Source of the DNA: Neocallimastix lanati (nom. inval.)
Lineage: Eukaryota > Neocallimastigomycota > Neocallimastigomycetes > Neocallimastigales > Neocallimastigaceae
Direction of reading: 5' to 3'
DNA: 20,000 nucleotides
Assembly: GCA_016946835.1 (NCBI GenBank)
Contig: JACVTC010000161.1
Coordinates: 1-20,000 of the forward strand
Shown here: positions 1-8,035 of the stretch, piece by piece
How the letters are laid out: every line of letters starts with the position of its first letter
Numbering within the stretch: the stretch's first letter is position 1
The notes under the pieces: model-generated
The model's input: the letters and a program-made list of their open reading frames with translations, nothing else
Databases searched by the model: none
Told to the model about the DNA's origin: nothing
Translations under genes and position numbers: made by a program

Positions 1-1796
1 AAAGAAGCTAATTCTATAGGATTATTATTTTCATCAATATGATATAAGGTATCATTAACTAAATTTATATCAAATCTATTTCGTTTAAGTGTGTCAATAC
101 CTATTAATATATCAAAGATATCATCCTTATCAATTTTCCTAAAGTAATCGATAAAAGTGTAATTTCCAATAGATATTTTTAGTTCATAAATATCTGAACA
201 AGTTGAATTGTTGGAATATACCTGAAAAATTTTTTCGGATATTCTCCCAATAGGATTTTTATTAATTTTAAATTTTTTTAAAGCCGTAGTGGTAATCAAA
301 TTAACGCTAGCACACGAGTCCAAGAAAATTTCAGCTGGTTTCTTATCCACAGTGCCTTTAACTTTAATCACTTTATGTTGGCTTATAATTGTCATTACAT
401 TTATTAAAGATGTATTCAAATTTTTCTTTATTTTCTCTTTTCCTTCGGTTAATTTTAATGCTTTTGTAAATTCTGACCTGAACTTTGGAAACAGGTCTAA
501 CAAATATACTAACTTCGTTATGACTTCGGTTGATGCTACTTCCTTGATAAAGTCCTTAATTTTAAATTCATTAAAATCTTCCATCATTTTTATGTGTTTC
601 TCTGGCTTGGAATAACTTTTAACATTGATGGGTATATCATCTTTGTTACTGCTCAGCATTTCATTTATTTTATTCAATTTATTCGCTTTTTTTACATTTC
701 TAATATTTGGTTGATTGATATAAGAAAGATCCAAATATTCTAATTTATTTGTATTATTATTAGTTATTGTTTGATTAGTTGGTGGTTGTGAATCCTCAAA
801 AATTTCAATAGATTCATTGAAAGTAACATTTTTATGATCTTTATTTTCTTTAAATTCTTTACCTTCTTCTTTTTCTGTTGATAGTTTGACATTCGTTCCT
901 CCCTCATCTATTATCATATCAGGTGTTCCTGTAGTTGCTAATTTATTAACGTTTAATTTTCTTTTCATAATAGTATTTTTCTTCATAGCATTTGTAATAA
1001 TTGGAACTGGATTATCTATAAGCTTTTTCTTTATTTCTTTGGTATATGGGGAGATTTTTATTGAATTATTTTTACCTTTCTTTTGGGCAACAGCGATAAT
1101 TTCCTCATTATGGTAATTATCAAAATTATTATAAATATTATTTGAATTAGGTTCATTATTAATTTTCTTTTCATTATCATTTATAGAAATTCTATTTAAA
1201 TCAATTTCATTGTTACTTTGATCATCATTATTATTTTTATAAGTATTATTTATATTAACATCATTGTTAACTTGTTTATTAATAGTGTCATTTTCATAGA
1301 TGTTGTTATGATTACTATTATTTAATTTATAACCGTTACTAGTATTCTTACTAAGATATTCTATATTATTTAAGTTATTATTATTATTATTATTGGAATA
1401 AATATTATCAATACTTGTATGATTATCATCAAATAAACTGTTTGTATAATTTATTTTATTATTCTTATTTAAATAATTATTGTTTATATCATAATTATGT
1501 GAATTATCATTATAAGGATATCCATTATTTATTACATCATTATTTGAAGTTGCACTAGCATTATATGAATTATTATTATTATTATTATTATTATGTAAGT
1601 TATTATTATTATTATTATTATGTAAATTATTATCATTAGTATTATTATAATTATTTTTTGTTTTCATAGTATTATTATTTAACTTGGGAGAGTATGTTAA
1701 ATTTACATATTCTTCATTAATACTATTATTTTTATTATAAGTTTGAAGTTTGGTTTGGTTAACGGGAGTTGTCCTTCTCCCATTATTTAGTTTAAA
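1..1796 (-). CDS. Retrotransposon pol, N-terminal 598 codons: Asn-rich linker plus aspartic protease (partial)
   Basis: This frame is open without a stop from 1796 to the window edge, in -1 register to gag. I checked every codon; the first upstream stop in this frame is at 1797-1799. It has no ATG of its own at the start, so it should be made as a Gag-Pol fusion by frameshifting at TTTAAAC. About 200 codons of Asn-rich linker (beginning L-N-N-G-R-R-T-T-P) are followed by a Lys/Glu-rich region. The retropepsin-like domain has FLDSCAS, with the catalytic Asp at about residue 493 (318-320), and ILIGID at about 563-568, matching the second retropepsin signature. The usual D-S/T-G triad reads D-S-C. 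Protease would mature Gag and Pol inside virus-like particles. Reverse transcriptase and integrase are expected beyond the window but not seen. Confidence 0.88.
1764..1796 (-). promoter_or_regulatory. Programmed -1 ribosomal frameshift signal at gag/pol junction, element 1
   Basis: On the - strand gag ends ...TTA AAC TAA. The heptamer T TTA AAC (1796-1790) has the X XXY YYZ form in the correct gag frame. It is followed by an 8-nt spacer (1789-1782) and a hairpin with stem GGGAG/CTCCC (1781-1777 with 1768-1764) and an 8-nt loop. Slippage by -1 enters the pol frame one codon before the gag stop. The same heptamer, spacer length and stem recur at 12984-13016. The 5-bp stem is short, so a pseudoknot or extra structure may contribute. 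Confidence 0.82.
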
Positions 1797-3094
1797 TTAT
1801 TAAAGCTATCTCCATTATTATTATTATTATTATTTACATTAGCTTTGAAATTACTATTAATATTTGAACTAGTAGTATTAATATCCTGATTTATTCCATT
1901 AGAATTTCTATTAAAATTATTATTTCCAGTGGGAATATTATTCTCATTAAAATTATGATTATTTCTATTAGCAATATTATTTCCAGTAAATTTATTATTT
2001 TTATTAAAGTAATAATTACTACCATTAAAAGAATTATTGTAGCCATTTTTATTACTATTATTATAATAATTGTTATATTTATTACTATTATTATTATAAT
2101 CAAAATTATTATTATAATTATTACCCATATCATTATTATTCATATTATAAAGATTATTATTTCTATTACTACCATTATTTTTATTATTAGGACATTCATA
2201 AGCTTTATGTCCTACTTGTTTACATGAGTAACACATAACTGATTTTCTAGCTTTTGGTTCGTAGTTATTATAGAATCTTCTTGTATCATAAGTATTATTT
2301 TGTTGAATTTGTTCTACTCCGTGATAATAATTATTATTATTATTAAAACTTTTATTTTTATTGTTACTATATCTACCTGGTGTAAACATTCTATTATTGG
2401 TGGAGTTTTCATTTATATAACCCATAACATATGATGACGCTTGATATGAATTATCTAAATTATTTCCATGTTCTCTTAAGCTCCTATAAATTGGATGATT
2501 TAATAAATTGTTATTATTTTTATTTATGTTGTTTTGATATACCATAACATTCTGAGAATTTTTGTTTGTTATAGTTCGTACTTCAGCTTTTTCTGCACGT
2601 TCTGCTACTTCGAACGCTTCTGTTAATGTTTTACAGTTGGCCAAAATTACTTGAGAATGTACATATACCCTATCATGTATAGCATTTAAATAATCATCGA
2701 CACATATTAATTTTTTATATTCCAAGTCAAGTCGATGATAAAGAGTTAAATAATTATAATTAAATCCTTTAATTGTTTCATTTCTTTTTATTTTTAAGGC
2801 CTTTAAAATTGAACACTTATCATTTTGAGTAATTTCTAAATAATCTTCAATGGCTCTCTGGATTTCTTTATATGAGGGAAACCTTTTAACATTATTTCTT
2901 GTAGTACATAAAGATTTTAAAAGGTTTTTTATGTCAGCCTCTACTGCGTTCTTTACCCAAATAAAAATTCTGTTTGGTTCCTCGATGTTGTAAATTTCCA
3001 TAACATTTTTGAAATCTTCTATCCAAGAATCTATGTCCTTACCATAATTTGCTAAGTATGGTAAGTCTCTTCTAATTTTCGAAGCGTCCGCCAT
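1787..3094 (-). CDS. Retrotransposon Gag (capsid/nucleocapsid) of element 1, 435 aa
   Basis: This is the structural polyprotein of the retrotransposon particle. Residues about 10-175 are a helical, charged capsid-like domain shared with the Gags at 11665 and 15438. Common landmarks are LPxL near residue 11, a D-I-x-x-W motif near 20-24, a YLEIT motif near 85-89, LKALKI near 98, and a DDY.N.I..R stretch near 133-142. A CCHC zinc knuckle (C288, C291, H296, C301; bases 2192-2233) would bind the RNA genome. From about residue 185 onward the protein is largely Asn, encoded mostly by AAT, around and after the knuckle. The ATG at 3094 begins the conserved domain and lies in an A-rich context. The stop TAA directly follows the TTA AAC slippery codons. 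The protein probably acts in cytoplasmic virus-like particles. Confidence 0.92.
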   Translation of the reverse strand: MADASKIRRDLPYLANYGKDIDSWIEDFKNVMEIYNIEEPNRIFIWVKNAVEADIKNLLKSLCTTRNNVKRFPSYKEIQRAIEDYLEITQNDKCSILKALKIKRNETIKGFNYNYLTLYHRLDLEYKKLICVDDYLNAIHDRVYVHSQVILANCKTLTEAFEVAERAEKAEVRTITNKNSQNVMVYQNNINKNNNNLLNHPIYRSLREHGNNLDNSYQASSYVMGYINENSTNNRMFTPGRYSNNKNKSFNNNNNYYHGVEQIQQNNTYDTRRFYNNYEPKARKSVMCYSCKQVGHKAYECPNNKNNGSNRNNNLYNMNNNDMGNNYNNNFDYNNNSNKYNNYYNNSNKNGYNNSFNGSNYYFNKNNKFTGNNIANRNNHNFNENNIPTGNNNFNRNSNGINQDINTTSSNINSNFKANVNNNNNNNGDSFNNLN

Positions 3095-3153
3095 TTATCT
3101 AATTATTATTTTAATTTGAAATTATATTCTTATATACTTTTACGAGTATAATA

Positions 3154-3196
3154 ATGTTATTTTTATTATTGTTATTATTATTGTTATTATTATTAC

Positions 3197-3227
<31 letters not shown>

Positions 3228-3660
3228 TCTTATTTTATATACTATTACTAAAATATTACTATTATTAAAATATTATTTATTATTATTAATTATTAATTCA
3301 CTATTACTAAAATATTATTTATTATTATTAATTATTACTTAATTCACTATTACTAAAATATTATTTATTATTATTAATTATTACTTAATTCACTATTACT
3401 AAAATATCATTTAATTATTATTATTATTATTATTAATTCTTATTTTATACACTATTACTAAAATATTACTATTACTAAAATATTATTTATTATTATTAAT
3501 TATTACTTAATTCACTATTACTAAAATATTATTTATTATTATTAATTATTACTTAATTCACTATTACTAAAATATCATTTATTATTATTAATTATTACTT
3601 AATTCACCATTACTAAAATATTATTTATTATTATTATTAAAATATTATCTATTATTTTTT
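3154..3660. repeat. TTA microsatellite and 46-bp tandem repeats in element 1 leader
   Basis: A TTA/TTG triplet run (about 3154-3225) is followed by tandem copies of a 46-bp unit beginning CTATTACTAAAATATTATTT. Units start at 3301, 3347 and 3393, and again at 3515, 3561 and 3607, with a partly altered stretch between. The Leu-rich reading frame through it is an artefact of the triplets. It lies in the untranslated leader between primer-binding site and gag. Confidence 0.85.
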
Positions 3661-3758
3661 TTTTCTAAATATTATCACATATACTATTAATAAAATATTA
3701 TTTAATATTAATTTTTATACTAAACTATTACTACTTTTTATTATAATATCATTTCTTA

Positions 3759-3910
3759 ATTAAAGGTTTATTCGTTTTTATACTGGTCCGAATTCCCAGT
3801 TGTCTTTAATTACTAATAAAGATGATAATAAAAAAAATTAACTATACTAATAATAATAATTAAAGACTTATTCGTTTTTATTCTGGTTCGAACTCCCAGT
3901 TACCTTTAAT
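3759..3910. repeat. Pair of 52-bp hairpin repeats with tRNA T-arm-like core, exactly 100 bp apart
   Basis: Copies at 3759-3810 and 3859-3910 are each bounded by ATTAAAG and CTTTAAT, a 7-bp stem. Each holds a conserved TTATTCGTTTTTAT stretch and an inner CTGG/CCAG stem. The second copy reads GGTTCGAACTCC, which fits the Pol III B-box consensus; the first is degenerate (GGTCCGAATTCC). Position in the retroelement leader suggests an RNA structure or packaging role, or a captured tRNA fragment. That role is inference. Confidence 0.7.
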
Positions 3911-4100
3911 TATTATTTAATAATAATCATAATAATTTTAGGTGTTTTTTTTTTTTTTTTTTTTTTTATATAAATTTATATATTACTATTATAAAAAAAT
4001 TAATTATTTAATTTTAATTTAATATTAATTATTTAATTGTCTTTATTTTTTAAAAAGTAAATATCAATATAAATATAAATTTCATAATATTCTTGGTTTG

Positions 4101-4120
4101 CACGCCCGGATTCTCCACCA
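4101..4120 (-). promoter_or_regulatory. Primer-binding site of element 1
   Basis: On the - strand the sequence TGGTGGAGAATCCGGGCGTG starts four bases after the LTR end (CGTATCA). It begins with TGG, the complement of a tRNA CCA tail. The same 20 nt occur at 15218-15237 in element 3. The implied primer 3' end is CCCGGATTCTCCA plus CCA. It does not match any tRNA in this window beyond the first nine bases (tRNA-Trp), so the primer tRNA is unidentified. Confidence 0.8.
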
Positions 4121-4124
4121 TTTT

Positions 4125-4743
4125 TGATACGATATTTTATTAAATACCGTATATGTTAGTTGGGCGTTTGTGCAAAAGGGAATTACTCCAAGAATATTAT
4201 ATTACAATAATTATATTTACTTTTTAGTTATTTATCTTTTATTATTTTATTTATTATATTTTATCATAAAAAAAAAAAATACATGTTTTATTATTATTCC
4301 TTAAAAAAAAAGAAAATATTTATTTATAAATTATTTTCATAATTATATTTTTTACTAATTTTATAAATTTTATTTATCGAAACACTAAAATTAATTAATA
4401 AATATAAATATTCATAACTTTTTACTTATAACTATTAATTCATCTTGTTTAACATTATTTAAAAATTATTTTAATATTAACATCCATTTAATTAAACATT
4501 CAATCTCCGTTATAATTAATATAACTAATTTTACTATATTATCAACAATTCTTTTAATATTTTTAATATTATTATTTAATTTAATATTTTAATAATTAAT
4601 AATAATAAATTGTCTTTAATAATATATTAATAATATATTTTAAGATTCATTATATAAAATTAATTTTTAATAAATATTTATATTAATAATTTTTCTAAAT
4701 AATTTTTCTATTATTTTCTATTATTTTTACTGGACATGCATCA
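4125..4743 (-). repeat. 5' LTR of element 1 (LTR family 1, 619 bp)
   Basis: On the - strand it begins TGATGCATGTCC and ends ATATCGTATCA, with TG...CA ends and TGAT/ATCA inverted termini. A near-identical copy in opposite orientation lies at 14127-14741. Its last bases (AATAAAATATCGTATCA) are shared with LTR family 2. The boundary by the tRNA is fixed by the second copy, and the inner boundary by the primer-binding site. Confidence 0.9.
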
Positions 4744-4758
4744 TTAAAAATCAAAGAA

Positions 4759-4830
4759 GGAGGGTTGGCGCAACGGTAGCGCGTCCGCCTCCAGAGCGGA
4801 AGGTTGGGTGTTCGAATCACTCACTCTCCA
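4759..4830 (+). tRNA. tRNA-Trp(CCA), copy 1
   Basis: The 72-nt gene folds into a full cloverleaf. The acceptor GGAGGGT pairs with ACTCTCC (one G-U). The D stem is GCGC/GCGC. The anticodon stem TCCGC/GCGGA encloses loop CTCCAGA, so the anticodon is CCA. The T arm is GGGTG-TTCGAAT-CACTC and the discriminator base is A. No intron is present. T runs begin at 4833 and serve as Pol III terminator. Fifteen bases upstream is the edge of element 1. Confidence 0.97.
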
Positions 4831-5457
4831 AATTTTATTTTTTAAATTTTTATTTTTTTTTTTTTAAAAATTTTTTTTTTTTTATTTTCTTTTTTTTTTT
4901 TTTTTTTTTTGAGGTCTTTTTTTTCGTTTCGTCTTGTCACCTTACTGATAAGGATAAGAATAAAGATTTTTTTTTAACTTTTTATTTTTATTCATGTTCT
5001 ATTCTCCCCTCTCTTTCTCTATCTTTAATTAAAAAAAAAAAAAAGTTTATGTATGTATATATATAATACCATGGCATTGTGTTTGCTTTTAAATTTTTTT
5101 TTTTTTTAAATTTGATTTTTTTTTTCAAATTTTGATTTTTTTTTTTTATTGAAGAATGTAATCTATTAGCCATGGGATATACATGCTCAAAGGAAAAAAA
5201 AAAAAAGAAAAAAAAAAGAGGGGAAGTCATCAATACAATTATTAAATTTCTAAAATGTATTGACAATCGAAAGAAAAAAAAGATATTTTTTTTTTCTTTT
5301 GTTTAAAAAGGGACAAAGGTCAAAAATATAGTAATAAAATAATAAATATACGTATAAGTATTAAATTATAAGTATATATATATATATAAAAACCTATAAT
5401 AATAAAAAAAAAGTTGAAAAAAAAAAAAAAAAATTGAAATTAAAAATTAAAAGTAGA
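4831..5457. other. Spacer between tRNA-Trp and tRNA-Cys, copy 1; no gene recognised
   Basis: The spacer is mostly T- and A-runs, with a few higher-complexity islands. One island (about 4910-4966) carries a short CCTTA-CTGA-TAAGG hairpin followed by a T run. Another pair contains CCATGG in opposite context (about 5070 and 5170), and one has AATACA...TGTATT inverted arms (about 5232-5261). The same islands occur at 13298-13942, but the copies are a recent duplication, so this is not evidence of selection. A Phe/Lys-rich reading frame here is homopolymer noise. Confidence 0.6.
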
Positions 5458-5529
5458 AGGGGCGTTCCGGATTTGAACCGAAGACCTATTGATCTGCAGT
5501 CAATTGCTCTACCGCTGAGCTAACACCCC
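5458..5529 (-). tRNA. tRNA-Cys(GCA), copy 1
   Basis: The 72-nt cloverleaf is on the - strand. The acceptor GGGGTGT pairs with ACGCCCC, and the discriminator is U, as usual for Cys. The D stem is GCTC/GAGC. The anticodon stem ATTGA/TCAAT encloses loop CTGCAGA, giving anticodon GCA. The T arm is TTCGG-TTCAAAT-CCGGA, with C56 intact. It lies 14 nt after tRNA-Ser with no T run between. TTTT tracts follow it on the - strand (for example 5452-5449), so the pair is probably one dicistronic Pol III transcript. Confidence 0.97.
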
Positions 5530-5543
5530 TATCAATATTGAAG

Positions 5544-5625
5544 CGTCAGCTGCAGGGTTTGAACCTGCGCGGGCAGAGCCCACCAGATTTCAAGTCTGAC
5601 TCCTTAACCACTCGGACAAACTGAC
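5544..5625 (-). tRNA. tRNA-Ser(UGA), copy 1
   Basis: The 82-nt class II tRNA is on the - strand. The acceptor GTCAGTT pairs with AGCTGAC, and the discriminator is G. The anticodon stem TCAGA/TCTGG encloses loop CTTGAAA, giving anticodon TGA. A long GC-rich variable arm (GGGC...GCCC) and T arm GCAGG-TTCAAAC-CCTGC support Ser. It is first in the Ser-Cys pair. The first insertion upstream begins 14 nt from its 5' end, at 5640. Confidence 0.97.
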
Positions 5626-5639
5626 TACTTCAATATTTC

Positions 5640-6647
5640 TGGTAAAGAATGAATTAATAACCTTTATTTTATTATTAATAATTCTTTACTAAATTGTACT
5701 TTCCTATATTCTTGATAACCTAAACTTAATAATAAAATTTAATTTATTTTGATATAAATTAATTTTAACTTGTAAATAATGTAAATAAATTTTAATTAAT
5801 TATTTTATTGTTATATTATTAAATATATGTATATTAAAATACAATTGTAAATATTAAAATTATACTTTTAAGATACTAAACTATTAAAACTATTAATTAA
5901 ATATTATTATAAAAATTATTATAAAATTATTAAAATTATTAATTAAATATTATTATAAAAATTATTATAAATTATTAATATTATAAAATTATTAAAATTA
6001 TTAAATATTATTATAAAAATTTATTTATTATAACTATTAAATATTATTATAAAATTATTAAGATTATTAATTAAATTTATTATTAAAAATTATTATTAAA
6101 AATTATTACTTATTATAAAAATTATTATTTAAATATTATCAAATTTATTAATTAAATATTATAAAAATTTTATTTTATTTTGAAAATAATTACAAGTATT
6201 ATTTAAAATAATTAAAGATTATTAAATTTATTATATTAATCTTTAAAAACAATTTATTTAACTTAAAAATATCAAAGAAAATAGTAAAAACTATTTTCTA
6301 TATATTTATTTTATAATTATTTTTAATTAAATTATATTTGAATATTATATTATTATATTTATAAAAATTAAAACAAAAATGAATTATTGATATAAAATTA
6401 ATTCAATAATTCTATAAAATTACTTAAATTATAAACAATTAATTATACTTTAAATTTATAAAAAAATATAAATATTGTAACAATTTCTTAAAAATTAATA
6501 TGTGTACTTTAAATAATAAAATTTTATATTAATAAAAAAAATAAATAACTTTTAATAAAGAATTATTTTTTTTAAAATCAAAGCAGGGTAATACCCGTCC
6601 CCCCCTGCTTGATTTTAAATATCTAAGTGTCAACCTCGAGTCTACCA
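5640..6647. mobile_element. Insertion W: LTR-like element, 1008 bp, target duplication TTTC
   Basis: It starts TGGTAAAG and ends AGTCTACCA, so the termini form TGGTA/TACCA. The 4-bp TTTC at 5636-5639 is repeated at 6648-6651, after which the native GC resumes, giving TATTTCGC as in cassette copy 2. A large stem-loop (GTAAAGAAT 5642-5650 with ATTCTTTAC 5681-5689, extended by ATTAATAA/TTATTAAT) follows the TG. There is no reading frame of note. The interior (about 5700-6560) is almost purely A/T with degenerate AATTATTATAAA repeats. It is probably a solo LTR of an uncharacterised family. Orientation is unknown. Confidence 0.66.
6571..6619. other. GC-containing hairpin near the end of insertion W
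   Basis: TTTAAAATCA-A-AGCAGGG (6571-6588) pairs with CCCTGCT-TGATTTTAAA (6603-6619), leaving one bulged base, around a loop that can itself fold as GGGTAATACCC. It stands out in surrounding A/T-only DNA. Its function is unknown. Confidence 0.7.
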
Positions 6648-6653
6648 TTTCGC

Positions 6654-7564
6654 TGTAATAATTCTATTAAGAACTAACTCAAAATAGAATTATTAACTAC
6701 AACTTAACGACTAATTCATTAAGTTGAGAAAATAAAATAAAATAAATTTTTTTTACCTTTAATGTAGAGTTTATTATAAAATTAATTATAATAATAACAC
6801 AAAATGTAAGAGAAGAATTGTTTGTATAAATTGATCTTAAAAATATGTTTTTGAATAAAATATTTTTATTAATTTATTAAAGTTAAAAATATAAAAATGT
6901 TACTATTATAACTATGTTTTTTATAATAATAACTCTTGATTTCTCAAAGAGAACTCAAGAGCCTTATTTATATTTTTTTATGAAAATAAGGTTAAATAAG
7001 AAAGGGTTTTCTAATCTTAACAAATCTCTTATCTAGGAAAAGATTAGATAGAAAAACCTAGATAAGTTTTCGATTGATATTCTATCCATATCGATCATCG
7101 CATTAATTAAGTAAAACCGATTACTTCTAAAAAGTAATTGGAAAAAATCTTAATTAACCGATTTTCCAATCTAATGATCGAAAATAAAAGAATAAAATAA
7201 TAAAGGATATTTCGATCATATAATTTATCCTTATATTAAAAATATAAAATTAAATAGTTAATAAAATACAGAATACATTATAAAATACAGAATACATTAT
7301 AAAATACAGAATACATTATAAAATACAGAATACATTATAAAATACAGAATACAATACAAAATACATTAGTTACAGTAGAGAATTTAGCATATTGTAAATA
7401 TATTATTTAAAATTAATTAAATAAATTTTGTTAAATTAATGAATATTTAAAATTAAATTAAATAAATTTAATAAATATTATACGTAATTAAATAAAGTTA
7501 TAGTTATAATAACTTAACTAAGAAAATATAATTATTTGCTAACAAATAATTATAGATTCTTACA
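6654..7564. mobile_element. Insertion X: LTR-like element, 911 bp, target duplication TTCGC
   Basis: It starts TGTAATAATTC and ends GATTCTTACA, so termini are TGTAA/TTACA. TTCGC at 6649-6653 is repeated at 7565-7569. A 13-bp perfect stem (6656-6668 with 6683-6695) follows the TG. Further stems include CAACTTAA/TTAAGTTG (6700-6726), CTCTTGA-TTCTC/GAGAA-TCAAGAG (6933-6961), CCTTATTT/AAATAAGG (6962-6991), CTTATCTAGG/CCTAGATAAG (7028-7066), nested stems within 7092-7180, and AAGGATA/TATCCTT (7203-7232). It codes for nothing visible. It is probably a solo LTR or a structured short element. Confidence 0.62.
7263..7370. repeat. 19-bp minisatellite
   Basis: The unit AAAATACAGAATACATTAT repeats with starts at 7263, 7282, 7301, 7320 and 7339, followed by a degenerate partial unit. 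It lies inside insertion X. Confidence 0.92.
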
Positions 7565-7569
7565 TTCGC

Positions 7570-8031
7570 TGATACGTAACCACTATAAATATAATATTTA
7601 GGTAGATTCTTTAGGTTAAAGAAATACTTAAATATTATTGGTCAATAATAATTTTAGAATAATATATATAATTTTAGAATAATTATTAAACGGGGAATTC
7701 TTTTATTTATAAGTTTATACTTATGATAAATTAATTCATATAAATAGCTATTTTATATTTTATTTTAGTATAGTTAAAAAGAGATATTATATATATTTGA
7801 GATAATTAATTATAATATTTATATAAGAGAGTAATAATAATAATTTATGTAATAATTAATAATTAATAATAAATAAAGAGAACATTAAAAAGATATATTT
7901 ATTACTTTATTTTGTATTATTGTATGTGTTATTTCTAATTAATATTAGAATATATTATTTTATCATAATTCCTTATTGTCATTGCCCATAAATAAATATT
8001 AATTTAGATACATAAATAAAATATCGTATCA
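7570..8031 (+). repeat. Solo LTR A (LTR family 2, 462 bp), target duplication TCGC
   Basis: It starts TGATACGTAACC and ends ATATCGTATCA, with 7-bp inverted termini TGATACG/CGTATCA. TCGC flanks both sides (7566-7569, 8032-8035). It is homologous along its length to the LTRs at 10881-11363 (inverted), 14746-15213 and 17178-17645, but more diverged from the latter two. The absence of internal sequence points to LTR-LTR recombination. Confidence 0.92.
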
Positions 8032-8035
8032 TCGC

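Larger units (their letters stand above)
1..4743 (-). mobile_element. Ty3/gypsy-like LTR retrotransposon, element 1 (3' part outside window)
   Basis: Read on the - strand, the order is 5' LTR (4743-4125), 4-nt spacer, primer-binding site (4120-4101), a long repeat-rich leader (4100-3095), gag (3094-1787) and pol in the -1 frame (1796 to the window edge). Protease is visible; reverse transcriptase, RNase H, integrase and the 3' LTR would lie to the left of base 1. The gag, zinc knuckle, retropepsin-like protease and LTR/PBS arrangement are typical of Metaviridae-type elements. The 5' LTR edge lies 15 bp before the mature 5' end of tRNA-Trp, as in Ty3. The target duplication should be TTAA (4744-4747), but the other end is not visible. 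No stop interrupts gag or the visible pol, so the copy may be intact. Confidence 0.9.

Noticed and set aside
289-1116. Hydrophobic + strand frames at 289-615 and 886-1116
   Set aside because: They are antisense to the continuous pol frame on the - strand, which has a recognisable protease. Their hydrophobicity comes from complementing AAT/AAA codons.
1891-2227. Ile-rich frames on both strands inside gag
   Set aside because: They are shadows of the AAT/ATT triplet repeats that encode the Asn-rich Gag tail.
3154-3342. Leu-rich 62-residue frame
   Set aside because: It is a direct translation of a TTA microsatellite in the leader of element 1.
3301-3650. 46-bp repeats as a repeat-spacer array
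   Set aside because: The repeats are head to tail with no unique spacers; they are a simple tandem array.
4988-5266. Phe/Lys-rich - strand frame, with a relative at 13461-13652
   Set aside because: It is built from T and A runs; it recurs only because the cassette is duplicated, and length changes in the runs break the frame between copies.
6618-6653. tRNA D-arm-like stretch on the - strand (GCGAAATGGTAGAC)
   Set aside because: No anticodon arm, T arm or acceptor stem can be formed around it.
6654-7097. Shorter version of insertion X ending ATCA at 7097 with TCGC at 7098-7101
   Set aside because: The stem CGATCAT/ATGATCG (7092-7180) crosses that point, and the longer version to 7564 has better termini (TGTAA/TTACA) and a 5-bp duplication. 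The shorter version remains possible.
7263-7370. CRISPR-like array
   Set aside because: Units are contiguous 19-bp repeats without spacers, in a eukaryotic setting.
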